Of a stretch of DNA of 7,030 nt, positions 1-5,467 are shown in pieces. Source of the DNA: Candidatus Pacearchaeota archaeon. GTDB lineage: Archaea; Nanobdellota; Nanobdellia; Pacearchaeales; GW2011-AR1. Numbering within the stretch: position 1 is the stretch's first letter; each line of letters starts with the position of its first letter. A model generated the notes under the pieces. The model made no database searches, was not told the DNA's origin, and saw only the letters and a program-made list of their open reading frames with translations. The DNA lies in contig JAGLWP010000022.1 of assembly GCA_023133375.1 (NCBI GenBank), forward strand, positions 1 to 7,030. The letters run 5' to 3'. A program made the translations under genes and the position numbers.

Positions 1-17
1 AAATTACCTGCTCATTT

Positions 18-75
18 TTACTCCTGACTTCGCACAGGTTATTGATGGAGAATATTACTCCTTACCACGAAGTCA
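18..75. other. Nested inverted-repeat element, possible structured RNA or leader
   Basis: An 8-bp perfect inverted repeat, TGACTTCG (25-32) and CGAAGTCA (68-75), encloses GGT (37-39)/ACC (64-66) and GGAG (47-50)/CTCC (58-61) with a 7-nt loop. The octamer TTACTCCT occurs twice, at 18-25 and 55-62, so GGAG 47-50 could pair with either CTCC copy. Read on the minus strand, the outer copy gives AGGAG followed by TAAAA and an ATG (15-13), like a ribosome-binding site, but that frame stops after three codons. The inverted repeats are seen directly. That the element is transcribed, and on which strand, is inference. No known RNA family was recognised. Confidence 0.4.
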
Positions 76-216
76 CTCGCATTCGCAATATTGATAAAAA
101 TAATTAATGAAAAATTCGCGGGATAATGTTGATTAATAGTTTTGAAAATAGCCGAGCTGAGAGAGATGAATTTAGTCTCACAAAATATAACTAAAAAGAT
201 TCAACAGCTTTTTTAA
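76..216. other. Non-coding stretch, no gene seen
   Basis: No open frame of useful length was found on either strand. The stretch is AT-rich with a few weak features: a CAATATTG palindrome (86-93), ATTCGC twice (81-86 and 114-119), and a weak 5-bp hairpin TGAGA/TCTCA (158-162 and 176-180). None of these is enough to name an RNA gene. It ends at the promoter of the membrane protein gene starting at 253. Confidence 0.5.
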
Positions 217-253
217 CGAAACATATTTAAACATATTTGCATAATTTCCCTTA
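217..253 (+). promoter_or_regulatory. Archaeal promoter, leaderless start of the 253-828 gene
   Basis: A TTTAAA box lies at 226-231, preceded by CGAAA (217-221), a possible weak BRE. The box centre is 24.5 bp before the A of the ATG at 253. This is the usual archaeal TATA-to-start distance, so the transcript should begin at or very near the start codon. No Shine-Dalgarno sequence precedes the ATG, which agrees with leaderless expression. Confidence 0.6.
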
Positions 254-828
254 TGATAAAAGGGTTGATATCATTAGCTTCTATAGGAATCATGGAAGAA
301 GGGTGGTTGGGAGATATGTTTGCCCAATGGGAACAAATTGGTTTTTTTAGTTATCTGCTCCCTTTTTTACTGATTTTTGCTTTAGTTTTTGGCATACTTA
401 CAAAGGTTAAACTCTTTAAAGAAAATAAAGCAATAAATGCTATAATTGCTTTGGTTGTTGCATTGATGGCTATACAATTAGAATTTGTCCCAACTTTTTT
501 CTCTCAGATATTTCCAAAATTGGGGGTTGCTTTAGCTGTTATACTTGCGTTTATGATTCTTGTTGGGCTTTTTATAGATCCAGAACATCCAGCAATTACA
601 TGGATTCTTATGGGAATTGGGCTGATTATTTTTATTATTGTGATAGTGCAGACAGCTGGAAGTATGGGATGGTCCACAGGATATTGGTGGCAGGATAATT
701 GGGTAACGGTTATTGGGGTGGTGATTGTGATAGCATTATTGGTTGCAGTAATTGCGGGTTCTTCAAAATCAAAGAATCCAATATTCCCGAAGTCTATTTG
801 GGGAAGAGATTATGCAAAAGGAGAATAG
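253..828 (+). CDS. Five-helix integral membrane protein of unknown function
   Basis: This 191-residue protein is strongly hydrophobic. An N-terminal stretch with a possible amphipathic helix (about residues 17-30, with Trp18 and Trp26) is followed by five likely membrane helices near 31-50, 61-79, 89-108, 114-135 and 151-168. A Trp-rich loop (TGYWWQDNW, 142-150) separates the last two, and a short basic tail follows. There is no typical cleavable signal peptide and no recognisable catalytic motif. The ATG at 253 is preferred to the internal Met14 because a TTTAAA box sits at the leaderless distance. It is the only forward gene left of the reverse-strand coiled-coil pair and ends 9 bp from it. 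A link to the secretion-like genes is suggested only by proximity. I do not recognise the family. Confidence 0.8.
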   Translation: MIKGLISLASIGIMEEGWLGDMFAQWEQIGFFSYLLPFLLIFALVFGILTKVKLFKENKAINAIIALVVALMAIQLEFVPTFFSQIFPKLGVALAVILAFMILVGLFIDPEHPAITWILMGIGLIIFIIVIVQTAGSMGWSTGYWWQDNWVTVIGVVIVIALLVAVIAGSSKSKNPIFPKSIWGRDYAKGE

Positions 829-837
829 GCATTAATA

Positions 838-848
838 TTATTTTTTTT
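838..848 (+). terminator. Oligo-T terminator of the 253-828 gene
   Basis: A run of eight T (841-848) preceded by TTA starts 10 bp after the TAG stop at 826-828. Oligo-T tracts without a hairpin are the standard archaeal termination signal. The tract lies inside the 3' end of the convergent reverse-strand gene, so the two transcription units probably overlap slightly at their ends. Confidence 0.5.
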
Positions 849-1545
849 GAGTTTTAGATTTCTTTTTTGGAGTTTTAGTATGAACTTTTTTGTGGGCTAA
901 TTTTTTATGTGCAGGTCTTTTGGCACTTGGAACTATTTTTGTAAATGAATCTTCAATCATTTCCATTTCTTTTTTTATGGTTTCTAAATTTTTTCCATAA
1001 GAACCGATTCGTTCAAGAATTGCAACTTGTAATTTATCCATTATTGATTCAATTCTTTTTAATCTTTCTACAGCATATTCGGTTTTGGTTTGTAAGAGTA
1101 CTTGGACATCATTCATTTTGTCAATTTGTTTTTCTACTTTTCTTATTTTTTCATTAAAAACCTGTTCAGATATTTCAATCATCATGTCTGAACCATGCTC
1201 TTCTGGAGCAGGATAACCATATGCTTCTTGTTGGTAAACTTCTTGAGGAGGAGCATATTCTTCTTGTGGTGCGTAAGTTTCTTGAGGCTGGGGGATATTG
1301 GCTTCTTGTGTTATCTCTTGAGTTCTTGGGACATATGCTGCTTCAGTGTTTTCTGGCATGGGGATTTGTTCTGCAGGAACCCTGTTTGTTTCTTGAGGAC
1401 TATAAACCGCCTCTTTTATTTTTGATTGGCTTAACGCATCATTTATATCTTTTGGAGAAATTTTTTGTTGTTTTAATCTACTAATAATATCTTGTTCTGC
1501 TATACCTTGACTTTTCATTTGCGAAACTTGTTCTAAAACACTCAT
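838..1545 (-). CDS. Coiled-coil protein with Pro/Gln-rich linker and basic tail
   Basis: This 235-residue soluble protein has four visible parts. Residues 1-45 form a small helical module (QGIAEQDIISRL, then KISPKDINDALSQ), two repeats of the short 'G/I-s-x-x-(D/E)-I-x-x-L' helical unit common at the N-termini of archaeal proteins. Residues 46-118 are a low-complexity linker rich in Pro, Gln, Glu and Tyr with repeated YxPQE units (48-52, 91-95). Residues 121-205 are a long coiled coil. Residues 207-235 are a Lys/His-rich tail with about a dozen lysines. There is no signal peptide or membrane helix. It lies downstream of the reverse-strand gene 1957-1628 and probably has its own promoter (TTTATAAA at 1572-1579). 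The QVFxE start of its coiled coil is shared with that neighbour. A cytoplasmic scaffold or adaptor for the adjacent ATPase system is possible, loosely like archaellar FlaC/D/E, but this is inference. Confidence 0.8.
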   Translation of the reverse strand: MSVLEQVSQMKSQGIAEQDIISRLKQQKISPKDINDALSQSKIKEAVYSPQETNRVPAEQIPMPENTEAAYVPRTQEITQEANIPQPQETYAPQEEYAPPQEVYQQEAYGYPAPEEHGSDMMIEISEQVFNEKIRKVEKQIDKMNDVQVLLQTKTEYAVERLKRIESIMDKLQVAILERIGSYGKNLETIKKEMEMIEDSFTKIVPSAKRPAHKKLAHKKVHTKTPKKKSKTQKK

Positions 1546-1571
1546 TTTATATCTTTTTTAACTTAAGAATG

Positions 1572-1579
1572 TTTATAAA
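1572..1579 (-). promoter_or_regulatory. TATA box for the 1545-838 gene
   Basis: TTTATAAA is centred about 30 bp upstream of the ATG at 1545 (read on the minus strand) and is followed by ACATTCTTAAG. Initiation 25 bp downstream would give a leader of only about 5 nt, so the gene is nearly leaderless. There is no Shine-Dalgarno match before the ATG. The 82-bp gap from the upstream gene makes an independent promoter plausible, though read-through is also possible. Confidence 0.45.
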
Positions 1580-1627
1580 AATTCCCTTTTTTAGAATAAA
1601 TTATTTTACTTAATTTTTCTGTAGTTT

Positions 1628-1957
1628 CTAAATCTCTTCTGCTATATGTCTTGGTGGTTTGAACATTTTTGCTTGTTTGTAAAGAATTTCTAAATCTTCT
1701 TTTTTGGCAAATTTTGAAAATTCTGCTGAAGCAGATTCTAAGAAAGAAATCATTCTTTCCATATTTTGTTTTAATATTTCAATATCCTTTTTTATTTCTA
1801 ATGTTTTTTCATTTGTTTTCTCTCTTATTTCTATAAGATTTTGTCCGATTAAAAGTAATCTATCTTTGAGAATTCTTTGCTTTTCTTCTAAATTTCTTAT
1901 TCTTGCATTCATTTCTCCAAAAACTTGTCCTGCATAAGGATTTGTTTCTTCTGGCAT
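1628..1957 (-). CDS. Short coiled-coil protein, possible archaellar FlaC/D/E-like accessory
   Basis: This 109-residue protein is almost wholly helical and charged. After a short N-terminus (MPEETNPYAG), heptad-like patterns of Ile/Leu run from about residue 14 to 80 (for example NARIRNLEEKQRIL and IKKDIEILKQNMERMISFL). A short second helix follows (KKEDLEILYKQA, 85-96), then a PPRHIAEEI tail. No signal peptide or membrane segment is present. The coiled coil starts with QVFGE (11-15), matching QVFNE in the downstream gene, and both contain a Lys-Lys-acidic helix (IKKDIE here, IKKEME there), which suggests distant paralogy or common design. It is transcribed divergently from the secretion ATPase gene with 156 bp between their starts. 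A role as cytoplasmic partner of that ATPase is inferred from position and architecture only. Confidence 0.75.
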   Translation of the reverse strand: MPEETNPYAGQVFGEMNARIRNLEEKQRILKDRLLLIGQNLIEIREKTNEKTLEIKKDIEILKQNMERMISFLESASAEFSKFAKKEDLEILYKQAKMFKPPRHIAEEI

Positions 1958-1978
1958 GTAAGAAAAATGTTAGATAAC

Positions 1979-1984
1979 TTTAAA
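1979..1984 (-). promoter_or_regulatory. TATA box for the 1957-1628 gene
   Basis: A TTTAAA box on the minus strand (within TTTTAAAG) has its centre 24.5 bp before the A of the ATG at 1957. This implies a leaderless transcript, and no Shine-Dalgarno sequence precedes the start. Together with the box at 2088-2093, it makes 1958-2113 a divergent promoter region. Confidence 0.55.
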
Positions 1985-2043
1985 ATTGTTTTGTTTGAAT
2001 TTGTTACATAAAAATTATTAAACCTCTTCCCCTTTTACTTTTT

Positions 2044-2055
2044 ATGCAATTTAAA
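2044..2055 (+). repeat. Copy 1 of a direct repeat of the ATPase gene's start
   Basis: The 12-mer ATGCAATTTAAA here recurs exactly at 2114-2125, where it is the first four codons of the ATPase gene. The copies are 70 bp apart, hence in different reading frames. This copy opens a 26-codon frame that ends with TAA at 2122-2124, just inside the ATPase gene. An AT-rich TATTAAA (2016-2022) lies 25 bp upstream of this ATG. The repeat is seen directly. A role as upstream ORF or decoy start is speculative. Confidence 0.45.
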
Positions 2056-2087
2056 GCAAATCCAAGATTTCCATTAAACAACATTTT

Positions 2088-2093
2088 TTTAAA
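2088..2093 (+). promoter_or_regulatory. TATA box for the ATPase gene, leaderless
   Basis: TTTAAA, extended to TTTAAATAAA, is centred 23.5 bp before the A of the ATG at 2114. The ATG is preceded by a run of A with no Shine-Dalgarno sequence, so a leaderless or near-leaderless transcript is expected. Confidence 0.55.
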
Positions 2094-2113
2094 TAAATCT
2101 TGTATTAAAAAAA

Positions 2114-4402
2114 ATGCAATTTAAACAAGGAATAAAACTTTATTCTTATGAGGTGCAAAGAGAAGGGGGAGAAGATGTTCTTTATATTAATTATCTTGGA
2201 GCTCCTTATGTTCCAAACTTGGCTGATTCTTCAGAAGTTATGGGAAGAACTGTTGACGCGCTTGTAGAAAATCCTAATGTTGCAAGGATTATTTTTGTGC
2301 AGCAAAAAAATTATAATTATGATTTTAAGGAAACAGCTTTACTTTTGGAGATAGCTCAGCTTTATGTTTATTTTTTAAAACAAGAAGAAATCTTATCACA
2401 ATCAAAACTGATTACGAACTGCGAACAATTTTTTACACAACGTTATAATGATATTTTTTCTTTTTTATTTTTGTTAAAACAGGACCCGATTGCAGCTTAT
2501 AGTGAGTTAAAGAAACTAATTATTGAAGCAAAGATTTTTTTAGAGAAGATTGGAATAGACTTTAAGACAGACCAGGAAAGTTATATTTATTTTTTGGAAA
2601 GACTTTTGAAGGTGGTGGAGGAAACAAAGCTTATTCAGAGGGCACGTCTTTATCTTGAAAATTATCGAAGAGGAAGCAGAGAGATTTATACTAAACTTTT
2701 TAAGCCAGATGTAATCCCTAATTTTACTTTTACGAGGCTGGTTTCTGATTTGCCTGAGAATGTAGAGATTATAGACCAGTATGAGATATCAAGTGGAAAA
2801 TGTGATACGTCTTTTATTACAATTCTGAAAAGAAAGGACGAATCCAAATTGGTTTATCATTTGAATCCCCCAGAGAATTCTCTTGAAGAAGAACAAGCTA
2901 TACTTCTTAATCTTGCACGAGGAGTTTTGATTGAGCATCAACCCAAAGCAGAGGAATTTACTGATACAGAAAGGACAAGGCAGGTTTTTTTTAATATTTC
3001 CAAGGATTTGTTGCAGGATTTGGCTCAGACCAAAGGTATAAAACTTAGTTACTTAGACCTTAATAAATTAGCTACAATTTTGGTTAGGCACACTATTGGG
3101 TTTGGGATTATTGAAATTTTACTTCAAGATAAAAAACTGCAGGATATTGTTTTGAATGCCCCAATTCCTTTAATCACGATTTTTGTAAGGCACCAAGATT
3201 ATGATGAATGTTCTACAAATATTTTACCAAGCCAAGAAGATGTGGATTCTTGGGCTGCGAAGTTTAGAATGATTTCTGGCCGTCCTTTAGATGAAGCTAA
3301 TCCTATTCTTGATACTCAATTAGAAATTAAAAATATAAGGGCGAGAATTGCTATAATACAAAGACCGTTGTCGCCTGATGGTTTAGCATATGCTATTAGA
3401 AGACATAGAGAGGAACCATGGACCTTGCCTCTTTTTATGCAAAATAAAATGATAAATTCTTTTACTGCTGGTTTATTAAGTTTTTTGATTGATGGTGCGA
3501 GGACACTTTTGATTGCAGGAACAAGAAGTTCTGGAAAAACTTCTTTGTTGGGTAGTTTGTTGTTGGAGATTTCCCCTAAGTCGAGAATTATTGTAATTGA
3601 GGATTCTCTTGAATTGCCTGTTGAATCTTTGAGGAAGTTAGAGTATGATATTCTGAGGATGAAAGTGAGGTCAGCTTTGCTGAAAACCACAACAGAAGTT
3701 TCTGCTGATGATGGTATAAGAACGAGTTTGAGATTGGGGGATTCTTGTTTAATTTTGGGTGAAGTTAGAAGTGTCGAAGCTAAAGCATTATATGAAGCAA
3801 TGAGAATTGGAGCGTTGGCTAATGTTGTTGCAGGAACAATTCATGGTGCTTCTCCTTATGCTGTTTTTGACAGAGTTGTTAATGACTTAGGTGTTCCGAC
3901 TACGAGTTTTAAAGCCACAGATATTGTTGCTGTTTGCAATCCAATTAAATCTCCAGATGGATTGCATTCTTGGAGGAGGCTTGTTCAACTTACAGAGGTT
4001 AGAAAACATTGGCAAAAGGACCCCATGGAAGAAAAAGGTTTTGTTGATTTATTAAAATACAATATTGACAAAGACGAACTTGAACCAAGTGATGATTTAA
4101 TTAATGGAGATAGCGAAGTAATAAAAAGTGTTGCTGCAAATGTTCGAGGATGGGCAGGGAATTGGGACGCGGTTTATGACAATATATTACTTAGAGCTAA
4201 GATTAAAAAAGAATTAGTTGAAACCGCAGAAAAAACAAAAGATTATAATATTCTTGAAGCAAAATTTAATACACTTTCTAACCACACTTTTCATGAAGTA
4301 TCTAAAAATGTTATTGAAGAAATCGGACTGCCCTTAAGTGAAAGGGTTTTTCCCGAATGGCAGACATGGTTGAATGGCGAGATTAAGAAGAAGAGAATTT
4401 GA
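2114..4402 (+). CDS. Type II/IV secretion system ATPase (GspE/FlaI/TadA-like)
   Basis: This is a cytoplasmic hexameric-type ATPase that would power subunit insertion or extrusion in a type IV filament or secretion machine. At 762 residues it is clearly longer than FlaI-type enzymes (roughly 550). Residues 1-200 are an extra, mostly helical N-terminal region of unknown role. Residues 205-370 resemble the GspE N-terminal domain, ending in NAPIPLITIFVRH and a TN pair. The RecA-like core (371-630) has an Arg-rich segment (PLSPDGLAYAIRRH, 418-431), Walker A GTRSSGKT (469-476), an Asp box IVIEDSLEL (493-501), Walker B LILGEVR with Glu550, and a His box GTIHGAS (574-580, His577). All catalytic boxes look intact. 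Residues 631-762 form a charged helical extension. No tetracysteine zinc motif is seen. Its promoter suggests leaderless expression. The platform protein encoded at 5468 is the expected partner. Archaellum, pilus or secretion use cannot be separated from sequence alone. Confidence 0.93.
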   Translation: MQFKQGIKLYSYEVQREGGEDVLYINYLGAPYVPNLADSSEVMGRTVDALVENPNVARIIFVQQKNYNYDFKETALLLEIAQLYVYFLKQEEILSQSKLITNCEQFFTQRYNDIFSFLFLLKQDPIAAYSELKKLIIEAKIFLEKIGIDFKTDQESYIYFLERLLKVVEETKLIQRARLYLENYRRGSREIYTKLFKPDVIPNFTFTRLVSDLPENVEIIDQYEISSGKCDTSFITILKRKDESKLVYHLNPPENSLEEEQAILLNLARGVLIEHQPKAEEFTDTERTRQVFFNISKDLLQDLAQTKGIKLSYLDLNKLATILVRHTIGFGIIEILLQDKKLQDIVLNAPIPLITIFVRHQDYDECSTNILPSQEDVDSWAAKFRMISGRPLDEANPILDTQLEIKNIRARIAIIQRPLSPDGLAYAIRRHREEPWTLPLFMQNKMINSFTAGLLSFLIDGARTLLIAGTRSSGKTSLLGSLLLEISPKSRIIVIEDSLELPVESLRKLEYDILRMKVRSALLKTTTEVSADDGIRTSLRLGDSCLILGEVRSVEAKALYEAMRIGALANVVAGTIHGASPYAVFDRVVNDLGVPTTSFKATDIVAVCNPIKSPDGLHSWRRLVQLTEVRKHWQKDPMEEKGFVDLLKYNIDKDELEPSDDLINGDSEVIKSVAANVRGWAGNWDAVYDNILLRAKIKKELVETAEKTKDYNILEAKFNTLSNHTFHEVSKNVIEEIGLPLSERVFPEWQTWLNGEIKKKRI

Positions 4403-4407
4403 GGAAG

Positions 4408-4425
4408 TTTTTTAAATTAGTTTTT
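4408..4425 (+). terminator. Oligo-T tracts after the ATPase gene
   Basis: T6 (4408-4413) and T5 (4421-4425) follow the TGA at 4400-4402 within 23 bp. They could end the ATPase transcript, but the first tract also forms part of the TATA box of the next gene, so termination may be partial and read-through to the downstream genes is possible. Confidence 0.3.
4411..4416 (+). promoter_or_regulatory. TATA box for the 4438-4941 gene
   Basis: TTTAAA is centred exactly 24.5 bp before the A of the ATG at 4438, and there is no Shine-Dalgarno sequence. It follows the same leaderless design as the promoters at 226-231 and 1979-1984. The gene therefore probably has its own transcript even though it follows the ATPase gene by only 35 bp. 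Confidence 0.5.
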
Positions 4426-4437
4426 ATTTAATAGATT

Positions 4438-4941
4438 ATGAAAAGAAAATATTCTTCTAAAGATTATTCAGCTGAAGATTTGTACAGGGAAGCGCAGGGT
4501 GAAGCTAAAAGAAGTGTTAGATATAAGCGTGGTCCTGCACAAATTGAAGTGATTAAAAAATATTCTGGAGCAGCTCGGTTATTTGAAGAAGAAGGAGATT
4601 TTTATAAAGCGAAAGAAGTTCTTGAGGGGGCTGCGAAATATCTTGGGGGTTCTAATTGGGGTAGTACTATTATTGACCCAAAATGGCGAAAGAAAATAAA
4701 TAATAAGTTAAATGAAATAAATAAAAAATTGCCTAGAAAAAGTAGGGGACTTGAAAGGCGCCTTTTTGCCTTGGCATTTTTATCAATAGCAAGTTTTATA
4801 GGAGCTTTATTTTTTATATCATTTAACCTCACAGGATATGCTACTGGAGGATTGGCACAAGAAAATTTTCGTTGGATTAGCACTAGTTTATTTATTTTAG
4901 GATTAATTTTTACTTTTTTTTATTTTAAGAATAAGAAATAA
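4438..4941 (+). CDS. TPR-like helical protein with two C-terminal membrane helices
   Basis: This protein has 167 residues. The N-terminal ~105 residues are soluble, charged and helical, with a TPR-like helix pair: YSGAARLFEEEGDFYKAKEV then LEGAAKYLG (42-70, small residues at the packing positions, Gly-Asp at the turn). A basic stretch (KKLPRKSRGLERR, 96-108) precedes two membrane helices near 109-131 and 147-164, with a short KNKK end. The loop between them begins NLTGYATGG (130-138). From memory, similar 'TG-hydrophobic' signatures follow membrane segments in many DPANN surface proteins. By the positive-inside rule the helical domain should be cytoplasmic. Its place between the ATPase and platform genes suggests a membrane-tethered partner of the machine, for instance docking the ATPase or coiled-coil proteins; this is inference. 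I do not recognise a named family. Confidence 0.78.
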   Translation: MKRKYSSKDYSAEDLYREAQGEAKRSVRYKRGPAQIEVIKKYSGAARLFEEEGDFYKAKEVLEGAAKYLGGSNWGSTIIDPKWRKKINNKLNEINKKLPRKSRGLERRLFALAFLSIASFIGALFFISFNLTGYATGGLAQENFRWISTSLFILGLIFTFFYFKNKK

Positions 4942-5025
4942 ATTTTTATAAAGAAGTTTTTGTAATTTAAGATTTAAAAACATTTATTAACTATTTCTCC
5001 TTAGAATTTTTATAAAAGGGGAAAA
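4942..5025 (+). promoter_or_regulatory. Intergenic region with promoter and short leader for the 5026-5346 gene
   Basis: T5 tracts at 4943-4947 and 4957-4961 may end the upstream transcript. TTTAAA at 4973-4978 followed by AACATTTATTAA is the best TATA candidate. It would start transcription near 5000 and leave a leader of about 26 nt. That leader carries a purine-rich AAAAGGGGAAAA just before the ATG at 5026, a weak ribosome-binding site. A second TTTATAAAA (5008-5016) is too close to the ATG to serve this start. Confidence 0.4.
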
Positions 5026-5346
5026 ATGGTTAGTTGGATAACTTTTGCATGGCAAATTGAGATTATTGCAGTAGCAATTTTAATTTATGCATTGATTATA
5101 TTTTTGAGAGCAATAATAAAATTAGATAAAGAATTTAGAATAGCTCTTTTGTTGGTACTGGGTTCTGTTATTATTAATGTTGCTTTGGGAATCATGATGG
5201 GGGTTTTTTTAACTTCTGGTTTTGACCAAGAAAAACTTCTTGGTCTTTGGATAATTCGTCCTATTGTCACGCTTGTTGTAGCAATTTTAATTATGTTTGG
5301 TGCAAGGAAATTCTTTTTAGCTTTGGAGAAAAACAAAGAATCATGA
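5026..5346 (+). CDS. Small three-helix membrane protein of unknown function
   Basis: This 106-residue protein has likely membrane helices near residues 8-29, 38-62 and 73-93, short polar loops (RAIIKLDKEFR; TSGFDQEKLLG) and a charged C-terminus (RKFFLALEKNKES). The loop-charge pattern places the first loop and the C-terminus in the cytoplasm and the N-terminus outside. There are no catalytic or metal-binding motifs. The start at 5026 is supported by a purine-rich site (GGGG at 5018-5021). The gene lies between the TPR-like membrane protein and the platform protein, all on the same strand, so it may belong to the same membrane complex, but nothing in the protein itself shows this. The family is not recognised. 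Confidence 0.75.
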   Translation: MVSWITFAWQIEIIAVAILIYALIIFLRAIIKLDKEFRIALLLVLGSVIINVALGIMMGVFLTSGFDQEKLLGLWIIRPIVTLVVAILIMFGARKFFLALEKNKES

Positions 5347-5467
5347 AGTTTTTGATTATAAACATTTATTAATTCTGTTTTTATTTTATTTAAAAGAGGA
5401 TAATGAAAAGCAAATCAGCCAAGTAAGTCTAAAGGAAGATTTTCATTTATCCATTTGAAGGAACCAA
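5347..5467 (+). promoter_or_regulatory. Promoter and leader region of the platform gene
   Basis: Two TATA candidates are present: ATTATAAAC (5355-5363), part of a repeat shared with the preceding gene's promoter (AAACATTTATTAA at 5360-5372 and 4978-4990), and TTTAAA (5389-5394). The second would start transcription near 5416, leaving a leader of about 50 nt. GAAGGA (5457-5462) is a plausible ribosome-binding site five nucleotides before the ATG. CATTTG (5452-5457) can pair with CAAATG (5465-5470), which contains the start codon. Confidence 0.4.

Noticed and set aside
1..15. Start of a reverse-strand gene with AGGAG and ATG at 15-13
   Set aside because: The frame stops at the fourth codon (TAA, positions 6-4), so no coding region can be supported from this window.
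120..180. Possible C/D box small RNA (CTGA at 157-160 and GTTGATT-like sequence upstream)
   Set aside because: C-box matches are poor and the spacing does not give a normal C-D'-C'-D arrangement.
945..1484. Forward-strand open frames opposite the 1545-838 gene
   Set aside because: They are Phe/Leu/Cys-rich antisense readings of a Lys/Glu/Gln-rich coiled-coil gene and have no promoter at the expected distance.
3316..3690. Reverse-strand 124-codon frame inside the ATPase gene
   Set aside because: It lies antisense to the conserved catalytic core with intact Walker motifs on the forward strand, so it is a shadow frame.
5008..5016. TTTATAAAA as TATA box of the 5026-5346 gene
   Set aside because: It is centred only about 14 bp before the ATG, which would place transcription start inside the gene with no good alternative start codon.
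5343..5372. ATGA-overlapping nine-codon frame at the end of the 5026-5346 gene
   Set aside because: It ends after nine codons within the AT-rich promoter-like repeat. The overlap is most easily explained by chance.
5403..5426. Seven-codon frame MKSKSAK after a GAGGA sequence upstream of the platform gene
   Set aside because: The spacing between GAGGA and the ATG is only 2 nt, the peptide has no recognisable feature, and the nearest TATA candidate would start transcription downstream of it.
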